Shown here piece after piece: positions 52,352 through 62,100 of a stretch of DNA of 64,000 nucleotides; position 1 is the stretch's first letter; each line of letters starts with the position of its first letter. The stretch is from NCBI GenBank assembly GCA_965220485.1, contig OZ244832.1, forward strand, positions 1,798,001 to 1,862,000. The letters are read 5' to 3'. Both the position numbers and the translations under genes were made by a program. The stretch is from Aldehydirespirator sp965220485 (GTDB lineage Bacteria > Actinomycetota > Acidimicrobiia > Acidimicrobiales > Aldehydirespiratoraceae). The notes under the pieces were generated by a model that was not told where the DNA came from, searched no databases, and was given only the letters and a program-made list of their open reading frames with translations.

Positions 52352-53383
52352 TCAGGCCCTCCGGTAGCGGGACCGTACGTACTCATCCACCCATCGTCTC
52401 GAACTGCGCCAGTGGCCGTCGCTGCCCCGCGTGGCCTGCAGCCTGCCCCGGCGCGCCGCCTCTCGCATGGCCGGGATGCTGAGGCCCGAGTCGGTGAGCG
52501 CCTCCAGTGGCACCAGCCTTGCCGGGCCTGCTACCGCGGGCAGCACGAAGCGGTAGAGGCTGTCGAGGATCGCTCGGGCGAGCATCTCCCCCAGCGGTGC
52601 AAGTGCACCGTTGTCCGCCCGCCGCAGCGCCCGCAGGTACTTGTTCCTGTCCCTCTTGTAGATGATGACCGGCGGATAGCCCATGCGCACGAGGATCAGG
52701 TTCAGCACCAGCCGTCCCGTGCGTCCGTTGCCGTCCAGGAACGGATGGATCTGCTCGAAACGGCAGTGCAGCGAGGCCAACGCCTCGGGAAACGTCAGCA
52801 GGCCCACATCGAGCGAATTGGCCTCAGCGACCCAGGCTGTCATCTCGGCGTGGACGTGCGGCCACGTCACGGGAGTCATGCCGCCGGGGAAAGGACGGAT
52901 GTCGTGCTCGCGGAGGGTGCCGGGCGCTTCCCGGGCCGTGGCGTCGGGGTGGGGCTCCACCTCCCACACCGGCGTCATGGCGGCGTGATGGATCTGGCGC
53001 ACCTCCGACATCGACAGGATCGCGCCGTGATGCGACAGCCCCGTGGGACAGATCGCCTGGCGGTACACCCAGTCGGCGGCGTCCGCGTAGCCCTTCACCT
53101 CCAAGTACTCCCCCAACTCCTTGTTCCCGACGGCTCGGCCCTCGTCGAGCAGCCGCTGCACTTCCTTGAGGATGAGCGTGTTGCCCTCGATGGCCGTGGA
53201 GTGATGGGCCTCCTCGTACCAGATGGAGCGCCAGATGTCGGCAGCCTCCTCGTACAGGGGCAGCCCGCCCAGGTTCTCTCGCAGTTCGGCAACCTGGATC
53301 TGCAGACGGCGATACCGCCCAAGATGAGGAGGAAGCGATCGGGCGATGCGCACGGCTCCGACTTGCTTCGCCTGCTCGTTCAT
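52352..53383 (-). CDS. fic: Fic-family protein (AMPylase type)
   Basis: 343 residues. Fic core motif HPFLDGNGRTGR, with the preceding flap region, marks transfer of AMP (or another nucleotide-phosphate) to a target hydroxyl. The N-terminal part carries STAIEGNTL, the (S/T)xxxE(G/N) inhibitory motif of class II Fic proteins, so activity is probably self-restrained. The C-terminal winged-helix-like part (AREAARRGRLQATRGSDGHW) ends in EYVRSRYRRA. Divergent from the abiE pair; four 35-bp repeats lie in between. A deleted copy is at 40.5 kb. Confidence 0.9.
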   Translation of the reverse strand: MNEQAKQVGAVRIARSLPPHLGRYRRLQIQVAELRENLGGLPLYEEAADIWRSIWYEEAHHSTAIEGNTLILKEVQRLLDEGRAVGNKELGEYLEVKGYADAADWVYRQAICPTGLSHHGAILSMSEVRQIHHAAMTPVWEVEPHPDATAREAPGTLREHDIRPFPGGMTPVTWPHVHAEMTAWVAEANSLDVGLLTFPEALASLHCRFEQIHPFLDGNGRTGRLVLNLILVRMGYPPVIIYKRDRNKYLRALRRADNGALAPLGEMLARAILDSLYRFVLPAVAGPARLVPLEALTDSGLSIPAMREAARRGRLQATRGSDGHWRSSRRWVDEYVRSRYRRA

Positions 53384-53705
53384 GGCTGAAAGCCTATAAG
53401 ACTTACATGGTGTTCCAAGCTGTTAAGAGCTACTTAGTTGTTGAGTCATAGAAAATCTGCTGCACAAAACAAATTGCGCGCCTGGGGACAGAATGACTTG
53501 TTGAGTTTGCGAACCAACAGCACTCATGCGTTTATCCGCCAACCGGGTTGTCGAGTTCGCGCTACTCCAAACACACAGAACAATTCCTGCAGGTCACCCT
53601 GCCAACTTGTCGAGTTCACACGAAATCAAACGCACACAACAGAACCGGGTTCTAGAACTTCGATGCAGATGCATTTCTGCTAGGTAAGTGTTACAGTTTA
53701 CTTGC
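53384..53705. promoter_or_regulatory. Divergent fic/abiE control region with four 35-bp repeats
   Basis: AT-rich for this genome. Four direct repeats of consensus TTGTYGAGTTCRCGCRAATC + CAAACGCACARAACA lie at 53438-53471 (poor match), 53498-53528 (poor), 53548-53582 and 53607-53641, with 19-26 bp between. The same family is upstream of the fic remnant. Could be operator sites for Fic or AbiEi. The abiEi start (53706) is preceded by GTGTTACAGTTTACTTGC, which has a plausible -10. Confidence 0.65.
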
Positions 53706-54323
53706 ATGAAAGGTTCGGTGTCGCAGCGCGTCGCCAGCCATGTGGCGACCTTGCCGAAGAGTTCGTTCGTCACGGTGCGCGACGTCAGCGGGCCGCGTAG
53801 CGCGGTTGAGTCGGCCTTCTCGCGCCTAGCCGCCAGCGGGGAGGTGGCCCGCGTTCGCAAGGGAATCTATTGGAAGGGCGCCCCCACCCCGCTGGGCGTC
53901 TCGCTGCCTCGCGCGGAGGAGGTCGCCTTGGCTATCGGAGGCCCGGGCTCAGGCCCGGCGGGTGTCGCGGCGGCGCACTGGCTGGGCCTCACCTCGCAGG
54001 TTCCGTCCACATATCTGGCCGCCGTGCCTGGACGAGCTCCGGCGCCGTGGCAACAAGTGCGGTTCGCGCAGCGTCCGATCGGGAGGCTGCTCGCAGGCCT
54101 GTCACCCTCGGAAGTAGCCGTGTTGGAGGTGCTGCGTTCCGGCCCCGCGGTCGTCGAAGCCATCTGGGAACAGTTGGGCTCTGTAGTAGCCCGGCTCGCC
54201 GAGGATGGCCATGTACGTCCGGCCGCCCTGGACGCCGCGGCGAACCATGAGCCCCATCGCGACGCCCGAGCCCGCTGGGCCGAACTCTGCCGTTCGCGGC
54301 CCGGGTTGGTGCCGGCGGCGTGA
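53706..54323 (+). CDS. AbiEi-type antitoxin (type IV toxin-antitoxin)
   Basis: 205 residues, ATG at 53706. The N-terminal winged-helix part (VSQRVASHVATLPKSSFVTV, SAVESAFSRLAASGEVARVR, KGIYWKGAPTPLG) and the following domain (GVAAAHWLGLTSQVPSTYLA) match AbiEi antitoxins, which repress their own promoter and block the toxin without forming a stable complex. Its stop overlaps the toxin GTG by 4 bases. Confidence 0.85.
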   Translation: MKGSVSQRVASHVATLPKSSFVTVRDVSGPRSAVESAFSRLAASGEVARVRKGIYWKGAPTPLGVSLPRAEEVALAIGGPGSGPAGVAAAHWLGLTSQVPSTYLAAVPGRAPAPWQQVRFAQRPIGRLLAGLSPSEVAVLEVLRSGPAVVEAIWEQLGSVVARLAEDGHVRPAALDAAANHEPHRDARARWAELCRSRPGLVPAA

Positions 54324-55270
54324 GCTGGTCTCTGCGCGAGTCGCCCGACGCGCTGGCGGCCGGCGCGGCACGAGTGGCAAGGATGACCGGCATACCGATG
54401 GCACACGTGGAGAAGGACTTCTGGGTCACCGAGGTGCTGCGCGGCGTCGCGCGCCGCAGTGCCGACACGGGGGTCAGCGCCGTGTTCAAGGGCGGAACAA
54501 GCCTGTCGAAGGCGTTCGAGCTGATCCAACGGTTCTCCGAGGACGTCGACGTGATCGTCATCGCGCCCGGCCAAAGCACCGGACAGGACGACCGTTGCCT
54601 CAAGTCGTTCGTAGCCGCCGCTGAGGCAGCGACGGGGCTGAACGCGACCATCGACGACCGAACAGCCACCAAGGGAGTGAAGCGCACCGCGAGACTGGGG
54701 TATCCGACCAACTCCGCGACGGGCGCTCTGCAACAGGGCGTTCTACTGGAACTCGGAGCCCGTGGCGGTGCGATGCCGACAGTGCAGCGAAGCGTAAGGA
54801 GCCTGCTCGTCGATCACGGTACCGCTGCGGGACTGGAGGCGGATTTCGACGAGGCAGAGCCCGTGACGTTGCACGTCTTGGCGCCCGTGCGAACCCTGGT
54901 CGAGAAGCTGATCATCGTCCATCATGCGGCGTCGCAAGGGGACGCCGCTGAGCAGGCTCGCCTCGCTCGCCACTACTACGACATCTGGTGCCTCCTCAAC
55001 GACGAGGACACCGTCCAGGCACTTGAGGCCGCTCCTGCGGATGTGCTCGCTCGTGAGGTCGTCACCTTCACGGCGGCAGCGAGGATGGACACGAGCACTC
55101 GACCAGCGGAGGGATTCGCCTCGTCTCCAGCCTTCGACGCGGGGGGATCGGGACCGGCGAGATTGGCATTCGACTCGATCGTGCTCGGCCAGTTGCTCTG
55201 GCCGTCCGCGCCGCATCCCTCCTTCGAGGACTGCTGCGCGGCAGTACACAGGCACTCAGGCGTGCTCTAG
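54320..55270 (+). CDS. AbiEii-type nucleotidyltransferase toxin
   Basis: 316 residues, GTG at 54320. Nucleotidyltransferase fold with motif I VFKGGTSLSKAFELIQRFSE followed by the metal pair DVDV; HYYDIWCLLND and VRTLVEKLIIVHHA are the later family blocks. Relatives stop growth by transferring nucleotides to tRNA and give phage abortive infection. Pairing with the AbiEi gene is standard. The last bases (CTCTAG) belong to a 107-bp hairpin element that supplies the stop codon, so the C-terminus may have been shortened by its insertion. Confidence 0.85.
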   Translation: MSWSLRESPDALAAGAARVARMTGIPMAHVEKDFWVTEVLRGVARRSADTGVSAVFKGGTSLSKAFELIQRFSEDVDVIVIAPGQSTGQDDRCLKSFVAAAEAATGLNATIDDRTATKGVKRTARLGYPTNSATGALQQGVLLELGARGGAMPTVQRSVRSLLVDHGTAAGLEADFDEAEPVTLHVLAPVRTLVEKLIIVHHAASQGDAAEQARLARHYYDIWCLLNDEDTVQALEAAPADVLAREVVTFTAAARMDTSTRPAEGFASSPAFDAGGSGPARLAFDSIVLGQLLWPSAPHPSFEDCCAAVHRHSGVL

Positions 55271-55373
55271 GTGGCTGGTGTTAAATGGCAATTTGCCACA
55301 ATTCGCAAGTCGCTGACCTGGGGTTTTGTGACCGCAAAACCCCCATTTCGGGAGTTTGGCACCAGCCACCTAG
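55267..55373 (-). mobile_element. 107-bp hairpin element (MITE-like), copy B
   Basis: Same element as at 30676-30782 in reverse orientation, same length, about five differences, mostly in the central loop (GCGGTCACAAAACC versus CTCAGTCACAAACC). Terminal CTAGGTGGCTGGTG intact on both sides. Its CTAG forms the stop of the AbiEii toxin gene. Confidence 0.88.
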
Positions 55374-55475
55374 GAGTCGTTCGTCTGTCATCCCCGTGTG
55401 GCAGGCTTGGCGGCGCTGCCCGCGAGGCGGGCAGTTCCGCGAGATGAAGCCTGCGGGGCGCTAGAAGAAGGGGAC

Positions 55476-56012
55476 ATGGCAAGAGGACGACTCAAGAAGG
55501 CGAAGCCGGCCGTCGGCGGGGCGGCTGATCAGGGCGCCATTACCGGCTATGAGGCCGAGCTGTGGGGCATGGCCGACAAGCTTCGGGGCAGCATGGACGC
55601 CTCGGAGTACAAGCATGTGGTGCTGGGCCTGATCTTCTTGAAGTACATTTCCGACGCGTTCGAGGAGCGTCACGCCCAGCTCACCGCCGAACAGGCCGAG
55701 GGCGCCGATCCCGAGGATCCCGACGAGTACCGGGCCGAGAACGTGTTCTGGGTGCCGCCGGAGGCCCGTTGGGCGGGCTTGCAGGACGCGGCCCGCCAGC
55801 CCCACATCGGCGAGATGCTCGACGACGCCATGCACGCCATCGAGCACGACAACCCGGCGCTGGCCGGGGTGTTGCCCAAGGACTACGCCCGCCCCGAACT
55901 CGACAAGGTTCGCCTGGGCCAGCTCATCGACATGGTGGCCGACATCCGGGTGGGTGACGCCGAGGCGCGTTCCAAGGATGTGCTGGGCCGGGTGTACGAG
56001 TACTTCCTGTGA
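55476..56012 (+). pseudogene. Type I restriction-modification M subunit, N-terminal fragment
   Basis: 178 residues from the ATG at 55476. HsdM N-terminal domain: ITGYEAELWGMADKLRGSMD, EYKHVVLGLIFLKYISDAFE, AENVFWVPPEARW, DVLGRVYEYFL. The stop comes exactly where other HsdM proteins continue into GGEFYTP and the methyltransferase domain. No catalytic motif and no hsdS/hsdR follow; unrelated sequence comes next. A clean open frame, so it could be a stable stand-alone domain rather than a dying gene. Confidence 0.8.
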
Positions 56013-56131
56013 GCGGCGTGCTGTCTTTGGTGTCCCGAAATCTGTAGAGAAACGCGTCGTATGCGACCACAACCGTGCAGATTTGGTGAGAGACCACAGA
56101 CCTATCGGTGAATCCAGGCTAAGCTTGTCGT

Positions 56132-59100
56132 ATGGTTCGAAGCGCAGTCGCAGCGCTTGAATCGCATGCGGCCAGCCCCGAGGAGCGCGGCTTCAGAGCG
56201 CGGCTCCAGAGCGCGGCTTCGCCCAGCACACCGATGCCGGCGTTCCCTGGGCTATGGACCGCTGCGGGTGCGGCTGTGGTCGCTCACGCTGACCGGTGCC
56301 CGCCTCGCGGCTCTGCCGCATCTGCCTCGACATCCTGTGCCTTCGGCCGGGAGTGCGCCGACCCCCCCCCCCCCCCCCCCGGGCGGCTTAGAACGTGCGC
56401 GGATAGGCGTTGTGTCGGCTGTGAACTCGTTGGGATTTCGGGGATCTTCAAGGCCATTGCTCACCTATTCGCGCGGCCCCTTGGCAAGGCCAGGGAGACG
56501 TGTTGCACCAAGTCGGCCTCACGTCCCTTACTTGCCGCCTCCCTTCTGGCCCTGTGCGTCACCGTCACGCTGGCCTCCTTCCTGGTCTCTCCCGCACACG
56601 CACAGAGCGCCGAGACGTCAGTCACCATCGCCGCCGACCGGAAGCACGTTCCAGAGGGGCGGTCCGCCACTTTCACCCTGACCCGCAACGGCGACATCTC
56701 GTCGCCGCTCACCGTCCGCGTCTACTCCCAGGAAACGGACAAACTCGAAGTTGCCCTCGACCATCAAATCACCTTCGCGGCCGGGTCGGACGCCGCCAAG
56801 CTGAGCGTACCGGTTGAAGAGGACGGCACAGAAGACGACGGCGACAGGCTCAGGGACAGGCTCAGGGCAACAGTGTACGCCGCTGCCGACAGCGCCTACA
56901 CTGTGGGCGAGCCCTCTTCCGCCACCGTCGAAATCATCGACGACCTGCCGGCGGTGACCGTCGAATCCAAAGACAGGTTCACATTGGAGAAGGTCCGGGC
57001 CAGGTTCGTCCTGCACCGCACCGGGCCATTGGACGACGACCTGGCCGTACACTTCCGGGTCACCCAGGATGGGGACTTCCTGGAGGGGGTGCCGCCCAAC
57101 TCGGCGGTCATCCCCGGTGGGAGAAATGCTCTGAGCGTTGACCTTCCTCTCGAAGATGACAACGTGAGCGAGCCCAACGGCACGGTGACACTGACGCTGA
57201 CCGCTCCCGCCGACGCCCACTACCAGGCTGGCGACCCCACCAGTGCGACCGTCCCAGTACGCGACAACGACACGCCGGACGTGGACATCACCGCCGACCA
57301 GGCCGTCGCGCCAAAGGGCCGGTCCGCGTCCTTCACGCTCACCCGCACCGGCGGCGCCCAAACGTCCCTGACCGTCAAGGTCCTTTCGCAGGAGTCCTTC
57401 CCCTCTCTTCCCGAGGTCCAGCACTCGGTGACCTTCGAGCCCGGGGCAACCAGCGCCAAGCTCAGCGTTCCCGTGACCCCAAAGGACGACGCCCCGATCC
57501 AGGACAGCCTCTTGGCCCGGCTCTCCGTTGACGCCACCTCCGGCTACACGGCGGGGAGAAGACCTCTGTTCCCCAATGCGGCCCGCGTCGTCATCATCGA
57601 CAGTCCGCAAGTGGTGACTATCGCCCCGAAGCACGCCACACGGTCCGAGGGCACGAGCGCCGTGTTCACCGTTACCCGCTCCGGCGAGCGGCCCTCCACC
57701 GGCAACCTGACCGTTCCTCTGACCGTGACCGAGACGGGCGGCTACGTGGACGGTACGCCGCCCGCCGCGGTGGTGATCCCCAACGGGTCCACCAGTGCCG
57801 AGTTCAGTGTGATCCTGGAGGACAACCCGAACCGCGAGGGGAACGGCTCGGTCACGGCCACCCTGTCGCCGCCGCCGGACGCGATATATGACGTTGGGAC
57901 CGACAGCAGCGCCACCGTCACCGTCACCGACAACGACCCGCCGGGCTTGAGACCGTTAGTCGACATAGCGGCCAACCGGTCCAGGGTGCCGCCGGGCGCG
58001 ACGGTCCACTTCACCCTGACCCGCACCGACAGCGATATCACGGTCCCGCTGACCGTGTACCTGTACACCGAGGAGACCGACAACATCGGCGAGACCCGGG
58101 TCGATCACGCCGTGATATTCGAGGCGGGGTCCGACACCATCGAGCTAGGCGTGATGATCAGCGCGGATGACACTGAAGGCTCAGGCCGTTACCTTCGGGC
58201 GGAAATGAAGAGCAGCCCTTACTACCGCTCTGGGATCGTGCACGGGCAGTTCTACATTATCCCCAACGAAGCCAGAGTAACGATCGAGGACGCGCCGGAG
58301 ACGGTGACCATAGCCGCCGTCGATTCCGTACGCTCCGAGGCCCACGGGACAGCGGAGTTCACCGTGACCCGGAGCTGGCCGCCCGACGATGACCGGACGG
58401 TGCGGGTGGCCGTCACCCACACCGGCGCCTTCCTGGACGGCACGCCGCCCGCTGAGGTGGTCATCCCCCAGGGCTCCCGCAGCGCGGTCCTGGCCATCGC
58501 CCTGGACGACGACCTCACCCACGAGGACGCCGGGTCGGTTACGGCTGCGGTCTCCCCGCCCGCGGGCGCCCACTACCGGGCCGGGACACCCGGCACCGCG
58601 ACCGTCACCCTGCATGACGACGACGTGCCCGCCATTTCCATCAGGGCCGATCAGCCCCGGACTCCCGAAGGCAGGTCCGCCGCCTTCACCCTCACCCGCT
58701 CCGGAGCAACGACCGGGGATCTGACGGTGCGGGTGTACACCGTCGAGCCCAACCGCGCCTTGAACGCCGACGGCTCCAACCCCAGCGCGGCCCACCGCAA
58801 CGTAGTCTTCGGCGCCGGGTCCGACACTGCCGTGTTGAGGGTTCCGGTGGCCGGAGACGGCATGGCCGAGACCGGAGACCTGCTGGTTGCGGAGGTGTCC
58901 CCGCCGGCAGCACCCGCCCCCTACAAGCGGGGCGAACCTTACCGCGCCGAGGTGGAGATCGCCGACGAGGCAGAAACGGTCACCATCGAGGCCAGGCACC
59001 GCTCCCGGCTTGAGAGCGACGGCTCCGCCCTGTTCACCGTGACCCGCTCCGGCGAGCCGAACGAAGACCTCAAGGTGCAGGTATCGGTCACCCACACCGG

Positions 59101-62100
59101 CGAATTCGTGGACGGGACGCCACCAACTTCGGTGGTCATCCTCAGGCACTCCCGGAGCGCCGAACTCTCCGTCGTGCTCGTGGACGACGAGACCGCAGAG
59201 GACAACGGATCCGTAACGGCGGCGGTGTCCCCGCCCGCCGCGGCCTATTACACGGCGGGGTCGCCCGGCAGCGCCACCGTCACCCTCATCGACGACGACA
59301 GCCCCGCCGTCTCCATCAACGACGTGAGGGTGAACGAGAGCGACGGCTCGGCCACCCTCACGGTCACCTTGAAGCCGGCAACGGAACACACCGTCACCAT
59401 GAACTGGACCACGGTGGACGGCACGGCCAAGGATGCCGTCGACCTGACACCCGGACCCCACTTCACCGCAATCGCCGACTACACCGCCGCAAGAAGCTCC
59501 CTCGCCTTCCAGCCGGGCGACACCAGCAAGACCATCACCCTCACCCTGGGAGACAAGGGCAATTTGGGGGTGGACGAGGACTTGGAGCAGTTCACCGTCG
59601 AGCTGAGCGGCGTCTCCGGAGCGAGGCTGGCCGACGGCTCCGGCGCGGTCACAATCGAGGACAACGACCCCAGGGCCGAGCTGAGGTTCAGCCGCACCGA
59701 CACTGCCGCCACCGAAGGCGGCGGCCCCGTCGAGTTGACGGTGAGCATGGCCAAGACCCGGAGCACCGAGCGGCTGGTCTCCATCGACTGGGAGACGGCG
59801 GACGGCACGGCCAAGGCGGGCGAGGACTACGCCGCGGGCAGCGGGACCCTCACCTACCAGCCCGGAGAGTACGCCAAGACCATCTCATTGGGTCTCATCA
59901 AGGACGACAAGGTCCACGAAGCCGAAGAGACCTTCAAGGTTCAGCTCCTCAACCCGCGCTCGAGCGTCGTCGTCGGCGGCGACTACGCCACCGTGACCGT
60001 CGCGGACGACGACAACTTTGGCGTCCTGGTCGAGCCGGCCTCCCTGAAGGTGTATCGGACCACCAGCGAGACCTACACCGTGAGGCTGACGGCGGCGCCG
60101 ACGGCCGACCTGCGGGTGCGCATCGACTATTCCTCGGACTCACGCCTCAGCGTCTCGCCCGGCCACCTGACCTTCACCCGGCAGAACTGGGGGACCCCCC
60201 AGAAGGTGACCGTGACCGTGGCATACAACGCCTCCTTGGGCAGCATTCGGCTGACCCACAACCCCGACAACACTGGCAACTACCGCACGGCGCCCAACAC
60301 CGTCCTGACCGTCGAAGTCCTGGGCCGGCCTCGGGTGTCCATCGCCCCCGCCGTTGGCACCGCCCCCGAGAATGGCGAGGCGGCATTCACCCTGACCCGC
60401 ACCGGGGACTCCGGCGTCGCCCTCAACGTGCGGGTGGACTCTGTAGAGCCGAACCGCCCCGGCGTAGGGTCATCGCAAGACAATCCCTCCAGCCGGACCG
60501 CTGACGTACCCATGCCCGCCGGGGAGACCAGCGTCACCTTCACCGTCCCCGTGCTGGACGACGGCATCCCCGAGACCAACGACCGGATCGAGGCGTCGAT
60601 CCAAGCCCGGGACGGCGACAAGTACAGGCTCGGCGTGAGCGGCAGCGCCACGGTGATCATCATCGACGACGACATCGAGATGATCACCGTGGCCGCCGAC
60701 CGTTCCTCCCTCTCCGAGGCTGACGGCGCGGCCACCTTCACCCTGACCCGGCTGGCCGCTGAGGCGGAGCTCACGGTGTCGGTGCTGGTGACCCAGAATG
60801 GCGATTTCATATCGGGAGCCAAGCCGTCCCGGGTGACCTTCCCGGAAGGCTCCCTGACCGCCGAGGTGACCGTGCCGCTGGACAACGACGAGATCGACGA
60901 GCACCACGGGTCGGTGCGGGTCGAAGTATCCGTCCCCGAGGATGCAGAATACCGGGCTGGCAGCCCCGGCGTGGCCGAAGTCCGGGTCTCGGACGACGAC
61001 GACCCCATCGTCGCCATCGCCTCAGCCGATACAATCGTGGACGAGGGGGAGAACGCCGTATTCACCCTGCACCGCAGCGGAGCCGCGGTCATCCCGCTGA
61101 CGGTGTATCTGGAGGTCTTCTGGCAGCGGGCGCTTGGCGGCGCCCATCTCATCAGGCGCCTTGTCCCCGTCACTTTCGGCGCCGGCTCCAACACGGCCAC
61201 CTACATCTTGTCCACGGAGGACGACGACGTCAACCTGTCCGACCTGCTGGTCAGGGTGCAATTCATGTCCAATCAGCCCTTTGCCATCGTCGGCAGCCCC
61301 GACACGGCCGAAGTCCGGATCCGGGACGATGACCCCGCCCGCATCACGATCGAGGCCGACCACCAGACCCGTGTCGAGGGCCAGGACGTCACCTTCACCC
61401 TGACCCGGTACAGCAACATAGACGCCGAGCTGACCATTCCCGTGACCGTGACCGAAGTGGGGTCCTTCATCCAGGGTGCGGCGCCCGTATCGTTCACCTT
61501 CCCAGCCGACCAGCAGACCGCCACGTTCAGCGTACCCACAGAAGACGACGACTGGCACGAGGCCGACGGCTCGGTGACCGTCACCGTCGGAGAGCGGGAT
61601 GACTACATCATTGTCGGCGACGCCTCCGTCGGCCCCGTCGCAGTCACCGACAACGACCTGGCCCAGGTCGTGTGGATCACGAGAGACAACTCAGACGTCG
61701 TGGAGGGCAGCCATCCCAAGTTCCTCATCCACCGATGGGAGAAAGTCGAAGGCCTGGGCCAGTTCCCTGGAGGATACAGCGCGGCCGTCAACCGGGGGCC
61801 GCTGACCGTCAACCTCAACGTGTCCCATACCGGAGACCTTCTGAAGAAACCCTTGCCTACGACCTTCACCATCTCCGCCAACAAGTCCTTCGGCATCCTG
61901 CAGGTCGCCGTCGACGACGACGATCTCTTCGAGACCGACGGCTCGGTCACGGTGGAGATCGCCACCGGGGAGAACTACGCCCCCTACTACGACTCCTTCA
62001 CCAGCCAGACCGCCCTCATCAGCAACGACGATGCGCAGCAGGTGATTTCCGTTTCGAGGTTGGAAGAATACGTAGTGGAGGGCTCCCCCATCGTCTTCGT

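Noticed and set aside
58181..59461. 426-codon minus-strand open frame and several smaller ones up to 63.7 kb
   Set aside because: All are antisense shadows of the Calx-beta gene, which has clear repeat domains in one uninterrupted plus frame.
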